Of a stretch of DNA of 32,834 nt, positions 22,194 to 31,100 are shown one piece after another. This DNA is from Clostridia bacterium (lineage in GTDB: Bacteria > Bacteroidota > Bacteroidia > Bacteroidales > 4484-276), in the NCBI GenBank assembly GCA_009928785.1, contig SABY01000033.1, positions 1-32,834 on the forward strand. Reading direction: 5' to 3'. The position numbers were made by a program, and so were the translations under genes. Every line of letters begins with the position of its first letter. The stretch's first letter is position 1. The notes below the pieces were generated by a model, which saw only the letters and a list, made by a program, of their open reading frames with translations, was not told where the DNA came from and made no database searches.

Positions 22194-23846
22194 ATGGATA
22201 AATCGTCGATGAACGAAAAGATTAAAAACCTTGTACACAACCACGCCAAAGCACTTGTAAACATTCCTCGCCGTGAGCTGATACGCGAGTCGGTTGACAA
22301 TCGCGAAGCTATCATCGCGCAATCGGGCGCACTGGCCACCTGGACGCCAACGGAATCTACCGGGCGCTCGCCCAAAGATACCGTAGTTGTGAAACGCACC
22401 GAAAGTCAGGACAAGATCGACTGGTCGTCGCCCAACAATGTGCCCATCACAGCAGAGACTTTCGACATGCTCTTTGAAGATGCCGTGGCGATTCTTGGAA
22501 AGAAGGCTAAGATATATGAAAACGATCGCGTAGTTGGTGCCGACAGCAGCTATGCTTTGCCCGTGAAAGTTGTTACCGACAAGGCGCTTCATTCACTATT
22601 TGTTGACAACATGTTTCGTCCTATTCCTGATGATATCAACACAAGTATTTTTTATCAAAATGGCTACCAGCTCCTGGCTTTGCCTTACGATAAACTGGAT
22701 AGTAAAAAATATGAAGGCCGCTTACGCAAAATGCCCGACGGAAGTACCTCCAATATGGTTGTAGCCATGGATATGGATCGTCGCCTGGGCGTGATCATTG
22801 GCTCGGCTTATTGCGGAAGCATCAAAAAGTTGATTTTTACGGTGATGAATTTCTTGCTTCCTTTTGAGGGAATTTTGCCATTGCATTGTTCGGCTAACGA
22901 AGGCCCCGATGGAAAATCGGCGCTGCTACTCGGATTATCGGGAACCGGCAAAACCACGCTTTCGGCCGATCCCAATCGTGCCTTGCTCGGCGACGACGAA
23001 CATGGCTGGAACGACCAGGGTATTGCCAACTTCGAATACGGCTGTTACGCTAAAATGATCGACATCGACCCATCCAAAGAGCCTGACATCTATGACGCTG
23101 TGATGCACAAAGACGACTATCTGAACCACGGTTCGATTGTAGAAAATGCAATGATTTACCCCGATGGGAAATTCGATTATTACGACGATCGTTTTACCCC
23201 CAACTCGCGCTCATCCTATCTGTTGAAATATCTGAAAAATATTAAGGAATCGTCGGTATCCACACACCCCAGCACCATCCTATTCCTCACTGCCGATGCT
23301 TACGGAGTGTTGCCTCCCGTTTCCAAACTCGACGCCGATCAGGCCATGCTGTGGTTTTTGATGGGCTACACCAGCAAACTTGCAGGTACCGAAACCGGTG
23401 TAACTGAGCCGCAGGCTACCTTCTCACGTTTCTTCGGTCAGCCATTTATGCCGGCCAATCCCGATGTTTATGCCGATATGTTGGGACAAAAAATGGAGAA
23501 ACACAAAACACAGGTTTACCTCATCAATACCGGCTGGAGTGGTGGCGCTTATGGCGTTGGTAAGCGAATGGACATAAACCTGACGCGCAAAATGGTGGAC
23601 GCTGCCCTCAATGGTTCGCTGGATAACGTAGCATACGATTACGATGAGCTTTTCCATCTGAATGTGCCCAATTCGTGTCCGGGCGTACCTGCTGAAATAT
23701 TAAAACCCAAAAACACCTGGGTGGACAAGCAAGCTTATGATACACAAGCCAAGATGCTGGCCAAGAAATTCAGCGACGCTTTCGATAAAGCCTATGGTGA
23801 CAAAAACATCAAAGAAAGTGTAGTTGAGATGTGCCCCGGCAAGTAA
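22194..23846 (+). CDS. pckA: Phosphoenolpyruvate carboxykinase (ATP)
   Basis: Interconverts oxaloacetate + ATP and PEP + CO2 + ADP; in anaerobic Bacteroidota it often runs towards oxaloacetate in the succinate branch. ATP-type features: nucleotide-binding GLSGTGKTTLSADPNR with P-loop Lys253, DDEHGWNDQGIANFEYGCYAK with metal-binding residues, and the late NTGWSGGAYGVGKRM and LFHLNVPNSCPGVP segments. The length of 550 residues is usual. It lies 236 bp after ppdK on the same strand, so two enzymes of the PEP/pyruvate/oxaloacetate node are neighbours. A weak -7-like sequence (GAAATTTG, one mismatch, near 22099) precedes it, and a terminator follows. Confidence 0.97.
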   Translation: MDKSSMNEKIKNLVHNHAKALVNIPRRELIRESVDNREAIIAQSGALATWTPTESTGRSPKDTVVVKRTESQDKIDWSSPNNVPITAETFDMLFEDAVAILGKKAKIYENDRVVGADSSYALPVKVVTDKALHSLFVDNMFRPIPDDINTSIFYQNGYQLLALPYDKLDSKKYEGRLRKMPDGSTSNMVVAMDMDRRLGVIIGSAYCGSIKKLIFTVMNFLLPFEGILPLHCSANEGPDGKSALLLGLSGTGKTTLSADPNRALLGDDEHGWNDQGIANFEYGCYAKMIDIDPSKEPDIYDAVMHKDDYLNHGSIVENAMIYPDGKFDYYDDRFTPNSRSSYLLKYLKNIKESSVSTHPSTILFLTADAYGVLPPVSKLDADQAMLWFLMGYTSKLAGTETGVTEPQATFSRFFGQPFMPANPDVYADMLGQKMEKHKTQVYLINTGWSGGAYGVGKRMDINLTRKMVDAALNGSLDNVAYDYDELFHLNVPNSCPGVPAEILKPKNTWVDKQAYDTQAKMLAKKFSDAFDKAYGDKNIKESVVEMCPGK

Positions 23847-23873
23847 GCTGTGGTATGGATTTACAACAACAAC

Positions 23874-23909
23874 AAAAAGGTCGGCCTGGCAACAGCAGCC
23901 GGCTTTTTT
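23874..23909 (+). terminator. Intrinsic terminator after pckA
   Basis: An imperfect stem (aaaaaggtcggc with gccggctttttt) around a short CTGGCAACAGCA-type loop, ending in six T. It lies 28 bp after the pckA stop. Confidence 0.8.
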
Positions 23910-23918
23910 GTTAAGAAG

Positions 23919-24047
23919 AGAAGGTAGAAGGTAGAGGATAGATGGTAGAGGTTAGATGGTAGAGGATAGAAGGTAGAGGATAGAAGGTAGAGGTTAGAAG
24001 GTAGAGGTTAGAAGGTAGAGGTTAGAAGGTAGAGGTTAGAAGGTAGA
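23919..24047. repeat. 14-bp GGTAGAGGTTAGAA tandem repeat
   Basis: About nine degenerate copies, with variants gatggtagaggata and gaaggtagaggtta. It directly follows the pckA terminator and is followed by a short run of GATTTACGA repeats (24050-24080). Purine-rich on this strand throughout. With the hairpins at 24124-24177 it fills the 380-bp gap between pckA and the YggS-type gene. Confidence 0.9.
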
Positions 24048-24123
24048 TTTTTGATTTACGATTTACGAATGACGATTTACAAAAAACGATTGTTAATTTA
24101 AGAATGCCGATCCGCACAGCCTG

Positions 24124-24177
24124 CCCCGCCCATGCGGGGGACGTGCGTCTGAATACCAACCGCACGGTGGTGCGTCC
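24124..24177. repeat. Compound GC-rich inverted repeat upstream of the YggS-type gene
   Basis: CCCCGC-CCAT-GCGGGG (24124-24139) and CGCAC-GGTG-GTGCG (24161-24174) form two hairpins; GGACG (24138-24142) and CGTCC (24173-24177) could enclose the second. An alternative pairing of GTGCG (24142-24146) with CGCAC (24161-24165) is possible. Probably a dispersed repeat; a regulatory role is not excluded as the start codon is 50 bp away. Confidence 0.65.
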
Positions 24178-24226
24178 GGAAACACAATTGAACGACGAAT
24201 TTAATAAAATAAAAAAATAGTTGAAA

Positions 24227-24898
24227 ATGGGCATAAAAGAAAATTTGATCAGACTGCGCAAAGAAATTCCGGAATCGGTGAAGCTGGTGGCGGTGTCGAA
24301 AACAAAATCTGTGGAAACGATCATGGAGGCCTACCATGAAGGGCAGCGGATTTTTGGCGAAAACAAGGTGCAGGAGTTGGTGGAAAAACAGGCACAGATG
24401 CCGGCTGACATCCGGTGGCATTTTATCGGGCATTTGCAAACCAATAAGGTGAAGATGCTGGTGCCGGTGGTAAGCATGATTGAGGCGGTGGACAGCCTGA
24501 AGCTGCTGCGCAACATCGACAAAGAAGCGCAGAAGATAAAGCGACGCGTGCCTTGTTTGCTGCAGTTTCATATTGCCGAAGAGGATACGAAGTTTGGTCT
24601 GGACATGGCGGAAGCGGATGCCATGCTAAAGCAAATAAATATGGCGGAGATGACGGGTGTGCAAATTGCTGGCGTGATGGGCATGGCCACCTACACCGAG
24701 AACGAACAACAGGTTAGTAGGGAGTTTGCACATCTGCATCAGATTTTTGATGACCTCAAAACCAGGTATTTTGCCGATGATCCGGCTTTCGGCGAGATAA
24801 GCATGGGCATGTCGGGCGATTACCAAATTGCCATTGCGCAAGGAAGTACAATGGTGCGCATAGGCAGCCTTATTTTTGGCGAACGCAATTATCCATAA
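24227..24898 (+). CDS. yggS: YggS/PLPBP-family pyridoxal-phosphate protein
   Basis: A PLP-binding homeostasis protein of the PROSC/YggS family (alanine-racemase N-terminal-like barrel, no known catalytic activity) that buffers PLP and amino acids in the cytoplasm. PLP-binding Lys25 lies in LVAVSKTKS, followed by FGENKVQE, HFIGHLQTNK, and the C-terminal phosphate-binding MGMSGDYQIAIAQGSTMVRIGSLIFGER. The 223-residue length is normal. The ATG at 24227 is chosen over an in-frame TTG at 24221 two codons upstream. It stands alone between repeat-filled gaps, so its usual division or proline-synthesis neighbours are absent. Confidence 0.95.
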   Translation: MGIKENLIRLRKEIPESVKLVAVSKTKSVETIMEAYHEGQRIFGENKVQELVEKQAQMPADIRWHFIGHLQTNKVKMLVPVVSMIEAVDSLKLLRNIDKEAQKIKRRVPCLLQFHIAEEDTKFGLDMAEADAMLKQINMAEMTGVQIAGVMGMATYTENEQQVSREFAHLHQIFDDLKTRYFADDPAFGEISMGMSGDYQIAIAQGSTMVRIGSLIFGERNYP

Positions 24899-24939
24899 TC
24901 TATCGTTGGCTGTTGTGCCTTTGTTCAAACGGAAAGTTA

Positions 24940-24990
24940 CAAATCACAAATTATAGATTCCAAATAAATTCCAAAAAACAAATTTCAAAA
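24940..24990. repeat. Inverted-orientation relative of the 66-bp repeat
   Basis: The CAAATCACAAA and CCAAATAAATTCC segments are the reverse complement of parts of the 66-bp units at 25014-25285. A transcript through the region could fold into a long, AT-rich, imperfect stem, perhaps ending the YggS transcript. Inference from sequence complementarity only. Confidence 0.6.
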
Positions 24991-25013
24991 GCACCCACCA
25001 GTTTGGTTTTTGG

Positions 25014-25285
25014 ATTTTTGATATCTATTTGTGATTTGATTTATTGGTTTTTGAAATTTATTTGTGATTTGTCTTATTCTCCATTGGAATTTATTTGTGA
25101 TTTGATTTATTGTTTTTTGAAATTTATTTGAGATTTGTCTTATTCTCCATTGGAATTTATTTGTGATTTGATTTATTGGTTTTTGAAATTTATTTGTGAT
25201 TTGTCTTATTCTCCATTGGAATTTATTTGTGATTTGATTTATTGGTTTTTGAAATTTATTTGTGTTTTGTCTTGTTGTTAAATGG
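25014..25285. repeat. 66-bp AT-rich tandem repeat, about four copies
   Basis: GTCTTATTCTCCATTGG begins at 25071, 25137 and 25203, with a degenerate fourth at 25269, exactly 66 bp apart. Each unit holds two related subrepeats (TTTATTTGTGATTTG), so the array probably arose from a 30-odd bp ancestor. Because 66 is divisible by three a reading frame runs through part of it, but there is no coding signal. With 24940-24990 it fills the 429-bp gap before the exchanger gene. Confidence 0.92.
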
Positions 25286-25327
25286 AATTTGAAAACGTAC
25301 TTAATTAAAATCTAATACCAGCTTTTT

Positions 25328-26287
25328 ATGGTCTATGTACTTTTTGTTGTAGGATTTGTGATTTTGATTGTCGGCGCCAATATCCTTGTAACGGGTGCCA
25401 GTTCGGTGGGTAAATTTTTTAAGATGTCGTCGCTGGTGATAGGCTTTACGATAGTTGCGCTGGGTACTTCCCTGCCCGAACTTATCATCAACGTGTTTGC
25501 TTCGGTACGCGGCCAAACCGATCTGGCTCTTACCAATGTGATGGGTAGCAACATCATGAATACGTTGCTTATCATCGGTGTCGCCGCTTTGATATTGCCC
25601 ATTGTTCCGGGTCGCACCACCATGCGCACCATTGTGCCTATCAGCCTGTTTGCTTCGCTGGTTCTGGGATTGCTGGTGTATATTCATCTCGAACCAATAA
25701 CCACCACGCTTGTCATCGATTTTCTGGAAGGTTTGGTGCTACTGGCGCTGCTGGTGGGTTATCTTCTGTTTTCTTATTTTTTTACACGCAGGACGGGCGG
25801 CGATGCTCCAATAGCCGGCGAGATAAAAGAATATGCGCTATGGAAATCGCTGCTGATGATTTTGATTGGAGTGGCCGGATTGTATTTTGGTGGCAACTGG
25901 GTGGTGGCCGGAGCGGTGTATATTGCCGCAGATTTCGGGATGAGTCAGGCGCTGGTGGGTATTACCATTGTGGCGGTGGCTACCTCGCTGCCCGAACTCA
26001 TCACCTCGGTGTTGGCGGCATTGCGCAAAAATTCCGACATCGCCATTGGCAATGCTTTGGGATCTAATATCTTTAATATTTTCCTAATTCTTGGCGTCAG
26101 CGCAATGATCAATCCGCTGCCGTTTAGCGCTACGCTAAGCATCGACCTGTGGGTGATGATTCTGGCCAATCTGGTGGTGGTATTTTTTGTGTGGATAGGA
26201 CGGGGAAATAAAATTACACGTTTGGAAGGCGGACTGATGGCGTCGATTTACGTGGCATACATTGTTTGGTTATTTATGACGCATTGA
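25328..26287 (+). CDS. Calcium/sodium antiporter (CaCA family, YrbG-like)
   Basis: An inner-membrane cation exchanger of 319 residues with about ten helices arranged as two inverted halves. Each half carries the alpha-repeat: GTSLPELIINVFASVRG with NVMGSNIMNTLLIIG in the first, and ATSLPELITSVLAALRK with GNALGSNIFNIFLILG in the second. These hold the conserved Glu and Asn residues that coordinate the cation. Alpha-repeat spacing and length match YrbG-type K+-independent exchangers. The gene is flanked by repeat-rich gaps and shows no operon partner. The ion coupling (Na+ or H+) cannot be read from the sequence. Confidence 0.95.
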   Translation: MVYVLFVVGFVILIVGANILVTGASSVGKFFKMSSLVIGFTIVALGTSLPELIINVFASVRGQTDLALTNVMGSNIMNTLLIIGVAALILPIVPGRTTMRTIVPISLFASLVLGLLVYIHLEPITTTLVIDFLEGLVLLALLVGYLLFSYFFTRRTGGDAPIAGEIKEYALWKSLLMILIGVAGLYFGGNWVVAGAVYIAADFGMSQALVGITIVAVATSLPELITSVLAALRKNSDIAIGNALGSNIFNIFLILGVSAMINPLPFSATLSIDLWVMILANLVVVFFVWIGRGNKITRLEGGLMASIYVAYIVWLFMTH

Positions 26288-26302
26288 AGCGAATCGCCTG
26301 TA

Positions 26303-26334
26303 TCCACGAATTGCCGTGAATTAAGCCAATTCAC
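26303..26334. repeat. CCACGAATTGCC repeat, copy beyond the efflux operon 3' end
   Basis: ATCCACGAATTGCCGTGAATT, then AAGCCAATTCACAAAG. It closely matches 32727-32763, beyond the other end of the efflux operon, in the same orientation, with a few substitutions. Confidence 0.75.
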
Positions 26335-26466
26335 AAAGACCCCCTCTAACTCCTCCGTCAGCCGACGGAGAGAATGCCAGCGCACATGCTACTGCCGCGG
26401 CCAATGTGTTTTCGCCCAAAACCATCCACAGCAGCGGCTTGTGCGGCGGCGCTCCCCTTCTCCTAT

Positions 26467-26514
26467 AGGAGAATGCCTGTCCCGATTGTCGGGAGGGCTG
26501 GGGGATGAGGTCTT
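26467..26514. repeat. 48-bp direct repeat, copy 1
   Basis: It begins AGGAGAATGCC and contains the small hairpin CCCGATTGTCGGG, then GGCTGGGGGATG. It differs from copy 2 at two positions only. Confidence 0.85.
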
Positions 26515-26569
26515 GTTCTGGTGGGATGCTGAAATGTGCCGGATAAAATGTGTGCACACTTCAGCCTGC

Positions 26570-26617
26570 AGGAGAATGCCTGTCCCGATTATCGGGAGGG
26601 CTGGGGGATGTGGTCTT
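26570..26617. repeat. 48-bp direct repeat, copy 2
   Basis: Same as copy 1 with CCCGATTATCGGG in the hairpin and a final TGTGGTCTT. The copies are 103 bp apart. Confidence 0.85.
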
Positions 26618-26685
26618 CGACATTAAAAACCTCATTCTGTTTCCCTAAACCTTAGTAGGATCACATGATTCAACAAGAATTCCCC

Positions 26686-26729
26686 AACCTTATTACCTTC
26701 TTGTCTGATTTTGATAAGGTAATAAGGTT
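26686..26729. repeat. Perfect 14-bp inverted repeat downstream of the efflux operon
   Basis: AACCTTATTACCTT (26686-26699) and AAGGTAATAAGGTT (26716-26729) are exact reverse complements around 16 nt. It lies 59 bp past the stop of the outer-membrane factor gene. No U-run follows on the minus strand, so it is not a canonical terminator. The right arm recurs at 32780 beyond the other end of the operon. Confidence 0.85.
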
Positions 26730-26787
26730 TGTTTGATCTTATCTTTAAATAAAACATAATCCGGTAGCGAAAATCCCTAAATCCGCG

Positions 26788-28179
26788 CTACTCTTCCGGC
26801 GTTATCCATCCGCCGCCCAGGGCCTGGTAGAGGTTGATGTAGGCCGAGAGATATTGGTGCCGCAGTTGCGACATCTCCACCTGCACCTGGAAAAGGGTGC
26901 GCTCGCTTTCGAGCACTTCCAGGTAGGAGGTTTCGCCGCCGTCGTAGCGTTCGTTGGAAAGCATAGATGCATTTAGGGCAGCAGCCAGCTCTTGTTCCTT
27001 TATCAGATATTGACGGCCATATGTATTAATAGCAATGAGGGCATTTTCCACCTCGCCAAAAGCTTGCAGAACGGTGGCTTCATATTGAATTGTAGTTTCG
27101 GTGATACGTTCTTTTTCAATCTCAAATCTCCGTTTGTTTTTACCAAAATTAAAAATCGGTCCCAGTAAACCACCGCCTACCGACCAGGCCGCGCCGCCGC
27201 TGGTGAGTGTGGAGAGGTCGTTGCTGGCCAGGCCAAGCAATCCGGTGATGCTGATGGAAGGAAAGCGCAGCGCTTGCGCAATTCCGGCCTGCGCAAATTG
27301 TGCTTGCAGCATTGCGTCGGCTTGCGCAATATCGGGGCGTCGCAGCAGCAGCTCCGAAGGCAATCCCGGCGGAATGTCAGGCGGCAGCGATTGTTGCAAA
27401 AGCGGCCGGCCGGTGATGATCGGGTTTGGATTACGACCCAACAAAAATGACAAAGCATTTTCAGTTTGCGCAATCGCCCGCTCATATTGCGGCAAAGCGC
27501 CGGCGGCCACCGCCAGTTGTATCTGAGCCTGGTTCAGGTCGATGCCTGCCACCACGCCCTCATCAAAGCGCTGTTGGATGATGTCGAGCGAACCTTCGCG
27601 TGTTTGTATCGTTTGCCGGGTTATTGTTATCCGCTCCTGAAAGTCGAGAAGTTGGAAATAGGCATTTGCCACTTCGGTGATGATGGCGATTTGCACCGCT
27701 CTGTGGCCATATTCCGTAGCCAGTAGTTCGGCGCGCGCAGCAGCCGTAGCGTGGCGGTATTTCCCCCAGAAGTCGATTTCCCATTGCAGGTTGGCAGCAC
27801 CATAGAAAAAGCTGACAGGGTCGTCGGTTTTCTGGGAGCCAAAAAAGTTTCCACGCGTGGCGCCGGCTTCGTATCCGAGGCGTGGAAATGCGTCGGCGCG
27901 GGCGTAACCCACCGCCAGGCGTGCCTGCACCACGCGGCTGGCAGCTATGCGCACATCGGTATTTTGTCGGAGTGCTTGCGCAATGAGTGTGTCGAGCACC
28001 GGGTCGTCGAAAAGTTCCCACCAGCGCAGGTTGTAAGCAGTGTCGGCAGCAGTCTGATCAAAACGGTAAGCAGCAGGTATTTCCGGCGTTGGTTTTTGGT
28101 ATTTTGGTCCCACCATACAACCACTCATCAGCACCACCATTAATAAAAAGGTTATAAAAATTTGTCGTTGCGAATTCAT
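26788..28179 (-). CDS. RND efflux outer-membrane lipoprotein (NodT/OprM type)
   Basis: The outer-membrane channel of a tripartite efflux pump, 463 residues. The lipoprotein signal ends at Cys21 (LMSGC), followed by the MVGPKYQKPTPEIPAAYRF start typical of NodT-family factors. Two outer-membrane-efflux repeats follow, with NLRWWELFDDPVLDTLIAQAL, the AAANLQWEIDFWGKYR-type strand (WEIDFWGK) and TTIQYEATVLQAFGEVENAL. The second repeat includes GLPSELLLRRPDIAQADAML. It is the third gene of the operon, 12 bp after the pump gene. Confidence 0.95.
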   Translation of the reverse strand: MNSQRQIFITFLLMVVLMSGCMVGPKYQKPTPEIPAAYRFDQTAADTAYNLRWWELFDDPVLDTLIAQALRQNTDVRIAASRVVQARLAVGYARADAFPRLGYEAGATRGNFFGSQKTDDPVSFFYGAANLQWEIDFWGKYRHATAAARAELLATEYGHRAVQIAIITEVANAYFQLLDFQERITITRQTIQTREGSLDIIQQRFDEGVVAGIDLNQAQIQLAVAAGALPQYERAIAQTENALSFLLGRNPNPIITGRPLLQQSLPPDIPPGLPSELLLRRPDIAQADAMLQAQFAQAGIAQALRFPSISITGLLGLASNDLSTLTSGGAAWSVGGGLLGPIFNFGKNKRRFEIEKERITETTIQYEATVLQAFGEVENALIAINTYGRQYLIKEQELAAALNASMLSNERYDGGETSYLEVLESERTLFQVQVEMSQLRHQYLSAYINLYQALGGGWITPEE

Positions 28180-28191
28180 GCCTGTGTAGGT

Positions 28192-31100
28192 TTAGGATTT
28201 AATAATCTGCTCTTCGGCATTTAATTTATCTCTCTTCTTTTCGTAGCCAGCCAGTTTTCCTATCAAAATATAAAGCATCGGATAGAAAAGTACGCCAAGT
28301 GCTGTGGCTACCACCATTCCGCCAAACAGGGTCATGCCCATCACCTTGCGGGCTTCGGAGCCGGCACCGGTGGCTACCAGCAACGGAAGGATGCCCAGAA
28401 TAAAGCTGAAGGCCGTCATCAGGATGGGGCGGAAACGCAGGCGGGCGGCAGCAATGGCCGAATCGTAGAGCGAGCGTCCCTCTTGAAATTTCAGGTTGGC
28501 AAATTCGATGATCAGGATGGCGTTTTTGGCAGCCATTGCGATAAGCAATACCAGCGAAATTTGTGCAAACACATTATTAACATAGCTTTCGCTAAATAAG
28601 CGGGCGATGAGCAGGGCGAGCAGTGCCCCCAGCAGCGCAAAAGGTGTTCCCAGCAAAATGCTGAAAGGCAGCGACCAGCTCTCATACTGTGCCGCCAGGA
28701 TGAGAAAGACAAACAGCAGCGAGAAGACAAATACAATGTTGCCGGTGCCGGAAGCCTTGCGTTCCTGGTACGACATATTGGTCCATTCGTAGCCCATACC
28801 GGCGGGCAGCACCTGGGCGGCCACTTCTTCGAGTGCATCCAGTGCCTGATCGGAGCTGTAGCCGGGAGCAGGGCTGCCGGTGAGTTCGGCAGAGCGGTAC
28901 AGGTTGAAACGGTTGGTGAAGTCGGGGCCGGAGATTTTCTTTACGTCAACAAATGCCGAAAGCGGAATGCTCTTTCCTTCTTTATTTTTTACAAAAAACA
29001 GATTTATCTGCTCTTCATTGATGCGGTATTCGGGTTGCGCCTGCACGTAGGTTTTGTAAAGTCGCCCGAACCGGTTAAAGTCGTTTACATAGGCGCCGCC
29101 CAGGAAAGCGCCAATGGTGGTGTAAAGATCGTTGAGATTAACACCTGCTTTGAGAATCATGTCGCGGTTAACGTCGATATAACGCTGCGGTGTGCTGGCA
29201 CCATAGGGTGTAAAAATATTGGCAATTTCCGGACGTGCATAGGCTGCCCTGATAAACTGCATGCTTTGTTCTGCCAGGTATTCGGGTGTGCCGCCGCTTT
29301 TGTCCTGCAGAACTATCGAAAACCCCGAACCGCTTCCCAGCCCCGGTATGGCGGGTGGCCCCATAGCAATGGCTTGCGCTCCCACCACTCCTGCCAGCTT
29401 TTTGTTAACGGCCCGCACCATCTCCAGAGCCGTTCTGTCGCGTTCGCTCCAGTCGGTAAGCGATACAAACATAAAGGCGGTATTGGTGGATAAAGCCCCA
29501 GAGAGAAGACTAAAGCCGGTGGCTGAAGTAACATATTGAATTTCCTCAAACTCCATGAGCATTTCTTCGATTTCGCGCGTCACCACATCCGAACGTTGCA
29601 AAGAAGCAGCATTGGGCAGTTGTATATTGACCATGAAGTAGCCCTGATCTTCTTCGGGGATGAACCCTCCCGGAACACCTTTTCCTACAAAAACCAGCGC
29701 CACCACCATGATGAGGATATAAATGGCGCCCCGTTTCATCTTCCGCGCAAAGTGTCCGGCAAAGGTGGTGTAGGAGTCGGTGGTTTTGTCGAATACCCGG
29801 TTGAAGCCGGCGAAAAATTTGCCAACTAACCCTTTGTATGGTTTGGGCTTGCGCAGCAAAAGGGCACAGAGTGCCGGACTTAGCGTAAGCGCATTGAGCG
29901 ATGAAAACAGCACGGAGATAGCTACCGTAATAGCAAACTGTTGGTAAAGCCTCCCGGTGATACCTCCCATGGCTGCTACCGGAATAAATACGGCAACCAA
30001 TACCAGCGTGGTTGCAATTACCGGCGCAGTAACTTCACGCATCGCTTTGTTGGTAGCATCTATAGAGTTCATGCCGTTTTGGATGTTTACCTGCACGGCT
30101 TCCACCACCACAATGGCGTCGTCAACCACAATGCCAATGGCCAGCACCAAACCCAGCAGCGAAAGCACGTTGATGCTGAATCCCAGCATCGGGAAAACGA
30201 TAAAAGCACCAATGAGCGAAACAGGAATAGCGATGGTAGGAATGAGCGTTGCCCGCCAATCCTGAATAAAAAGAAAAACCACCAGAATTACCAATAGCAG
30301 CGCAATAATGAGGGTTTCAAAAATCTCTTTGATGCCGGTTGTAATGGCTTTGGTAGAATCCAATGAAACAGTGTAAGTGATGCCTTCAGGAAATGTTTTC
30401 GACAGTTCCTCCATACGTTCGCGCAGGTTGTCGGCAATTTCGACGGCGTTGGAGCCGGGGGCCTGATAGATCATAAACATACCGGCACTTTTACCATCCA
30501 ATCGCGTGTAGGCGTTATATGATTCCACGCCAAGCTCTACGGTGGCCAGGTCACGAATTTTGATCTGAGAGCCATTATCATTCACACGCACCACGATGTC
30601 GGTAAACTCTTCTTCTGATTTTAGTCGTTCGGGCAGGCGAACGGTATATGTAAATTCTGTGCCCGGAGGAGCCGGTTCAGCGCCAAACTTACCGCCCGGT
30701 ACAATTACACTTTGCGATCGTATCGCATTTACAATTTCAGGAATGGTAACATCGAGGGAGGCAAGCCTGTCGGGTTTTACCCAGATGCGCATAGAATATT
30801 CGCTCGATCCCAGCAAATCCACACGCCCCACACCTGGTTCGCGGGCCAGGATGTCCTGAATATTGATGGCCATGTAGTTGCCCAAAAACTGCTGACTGTA
30901 GCGATCATCGTCAGCGCTAAGGGTAATGACAAGGATAGGAAATGAAAATGATTTCTCCGTTTTCAATCCATATTGCTTTACCGATTCAGGAAGCTTAGGG
31001 GTGGCCGACGAAACGCGGTTTTGTGTAAAAACAGTGTTCATATCAGGGTCGGTGCCAATGTCGAAGGTAATCTGCAGCGACATGCTGCCGTCGTTGGCGT

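Larger units (their letters stand above)
26288..26787. other. 500-bp intergenic gap made of dispersed repeats
   Basis: The gap lies between the 3' ends of the exchanger (plus) and the efflux operon (minus). It contains CCACGAATTGCC-type sequence (26303-26332), a CTCCGTC/GACGGAG hairpin (26353-26370), two 48-bp direct repeats (26467 and 26570) and a perfect 14-bp inverted repeat (26686-26729). Small open frames here run through the repeats and have no coding support. Confidence 0.75.

Noticed and set aside
24913..25131. 72-residue hydrophobic repeat protein
   Set aside because: Open only because the 66-bp repeat is divisible by three; it ends inside the array.
26321..26626. Small frames of 61-78 codons in the gap after the exchanger
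   Set aside because: They translate dispersed repeats and hairpins on both strands.
26686..26729. Intrinsic terminator of the efflux operon
   Set aside because: The stem is perfect but AT-rich with a 16-nt loop and no U-run; recorded as an inverted repeat instead.
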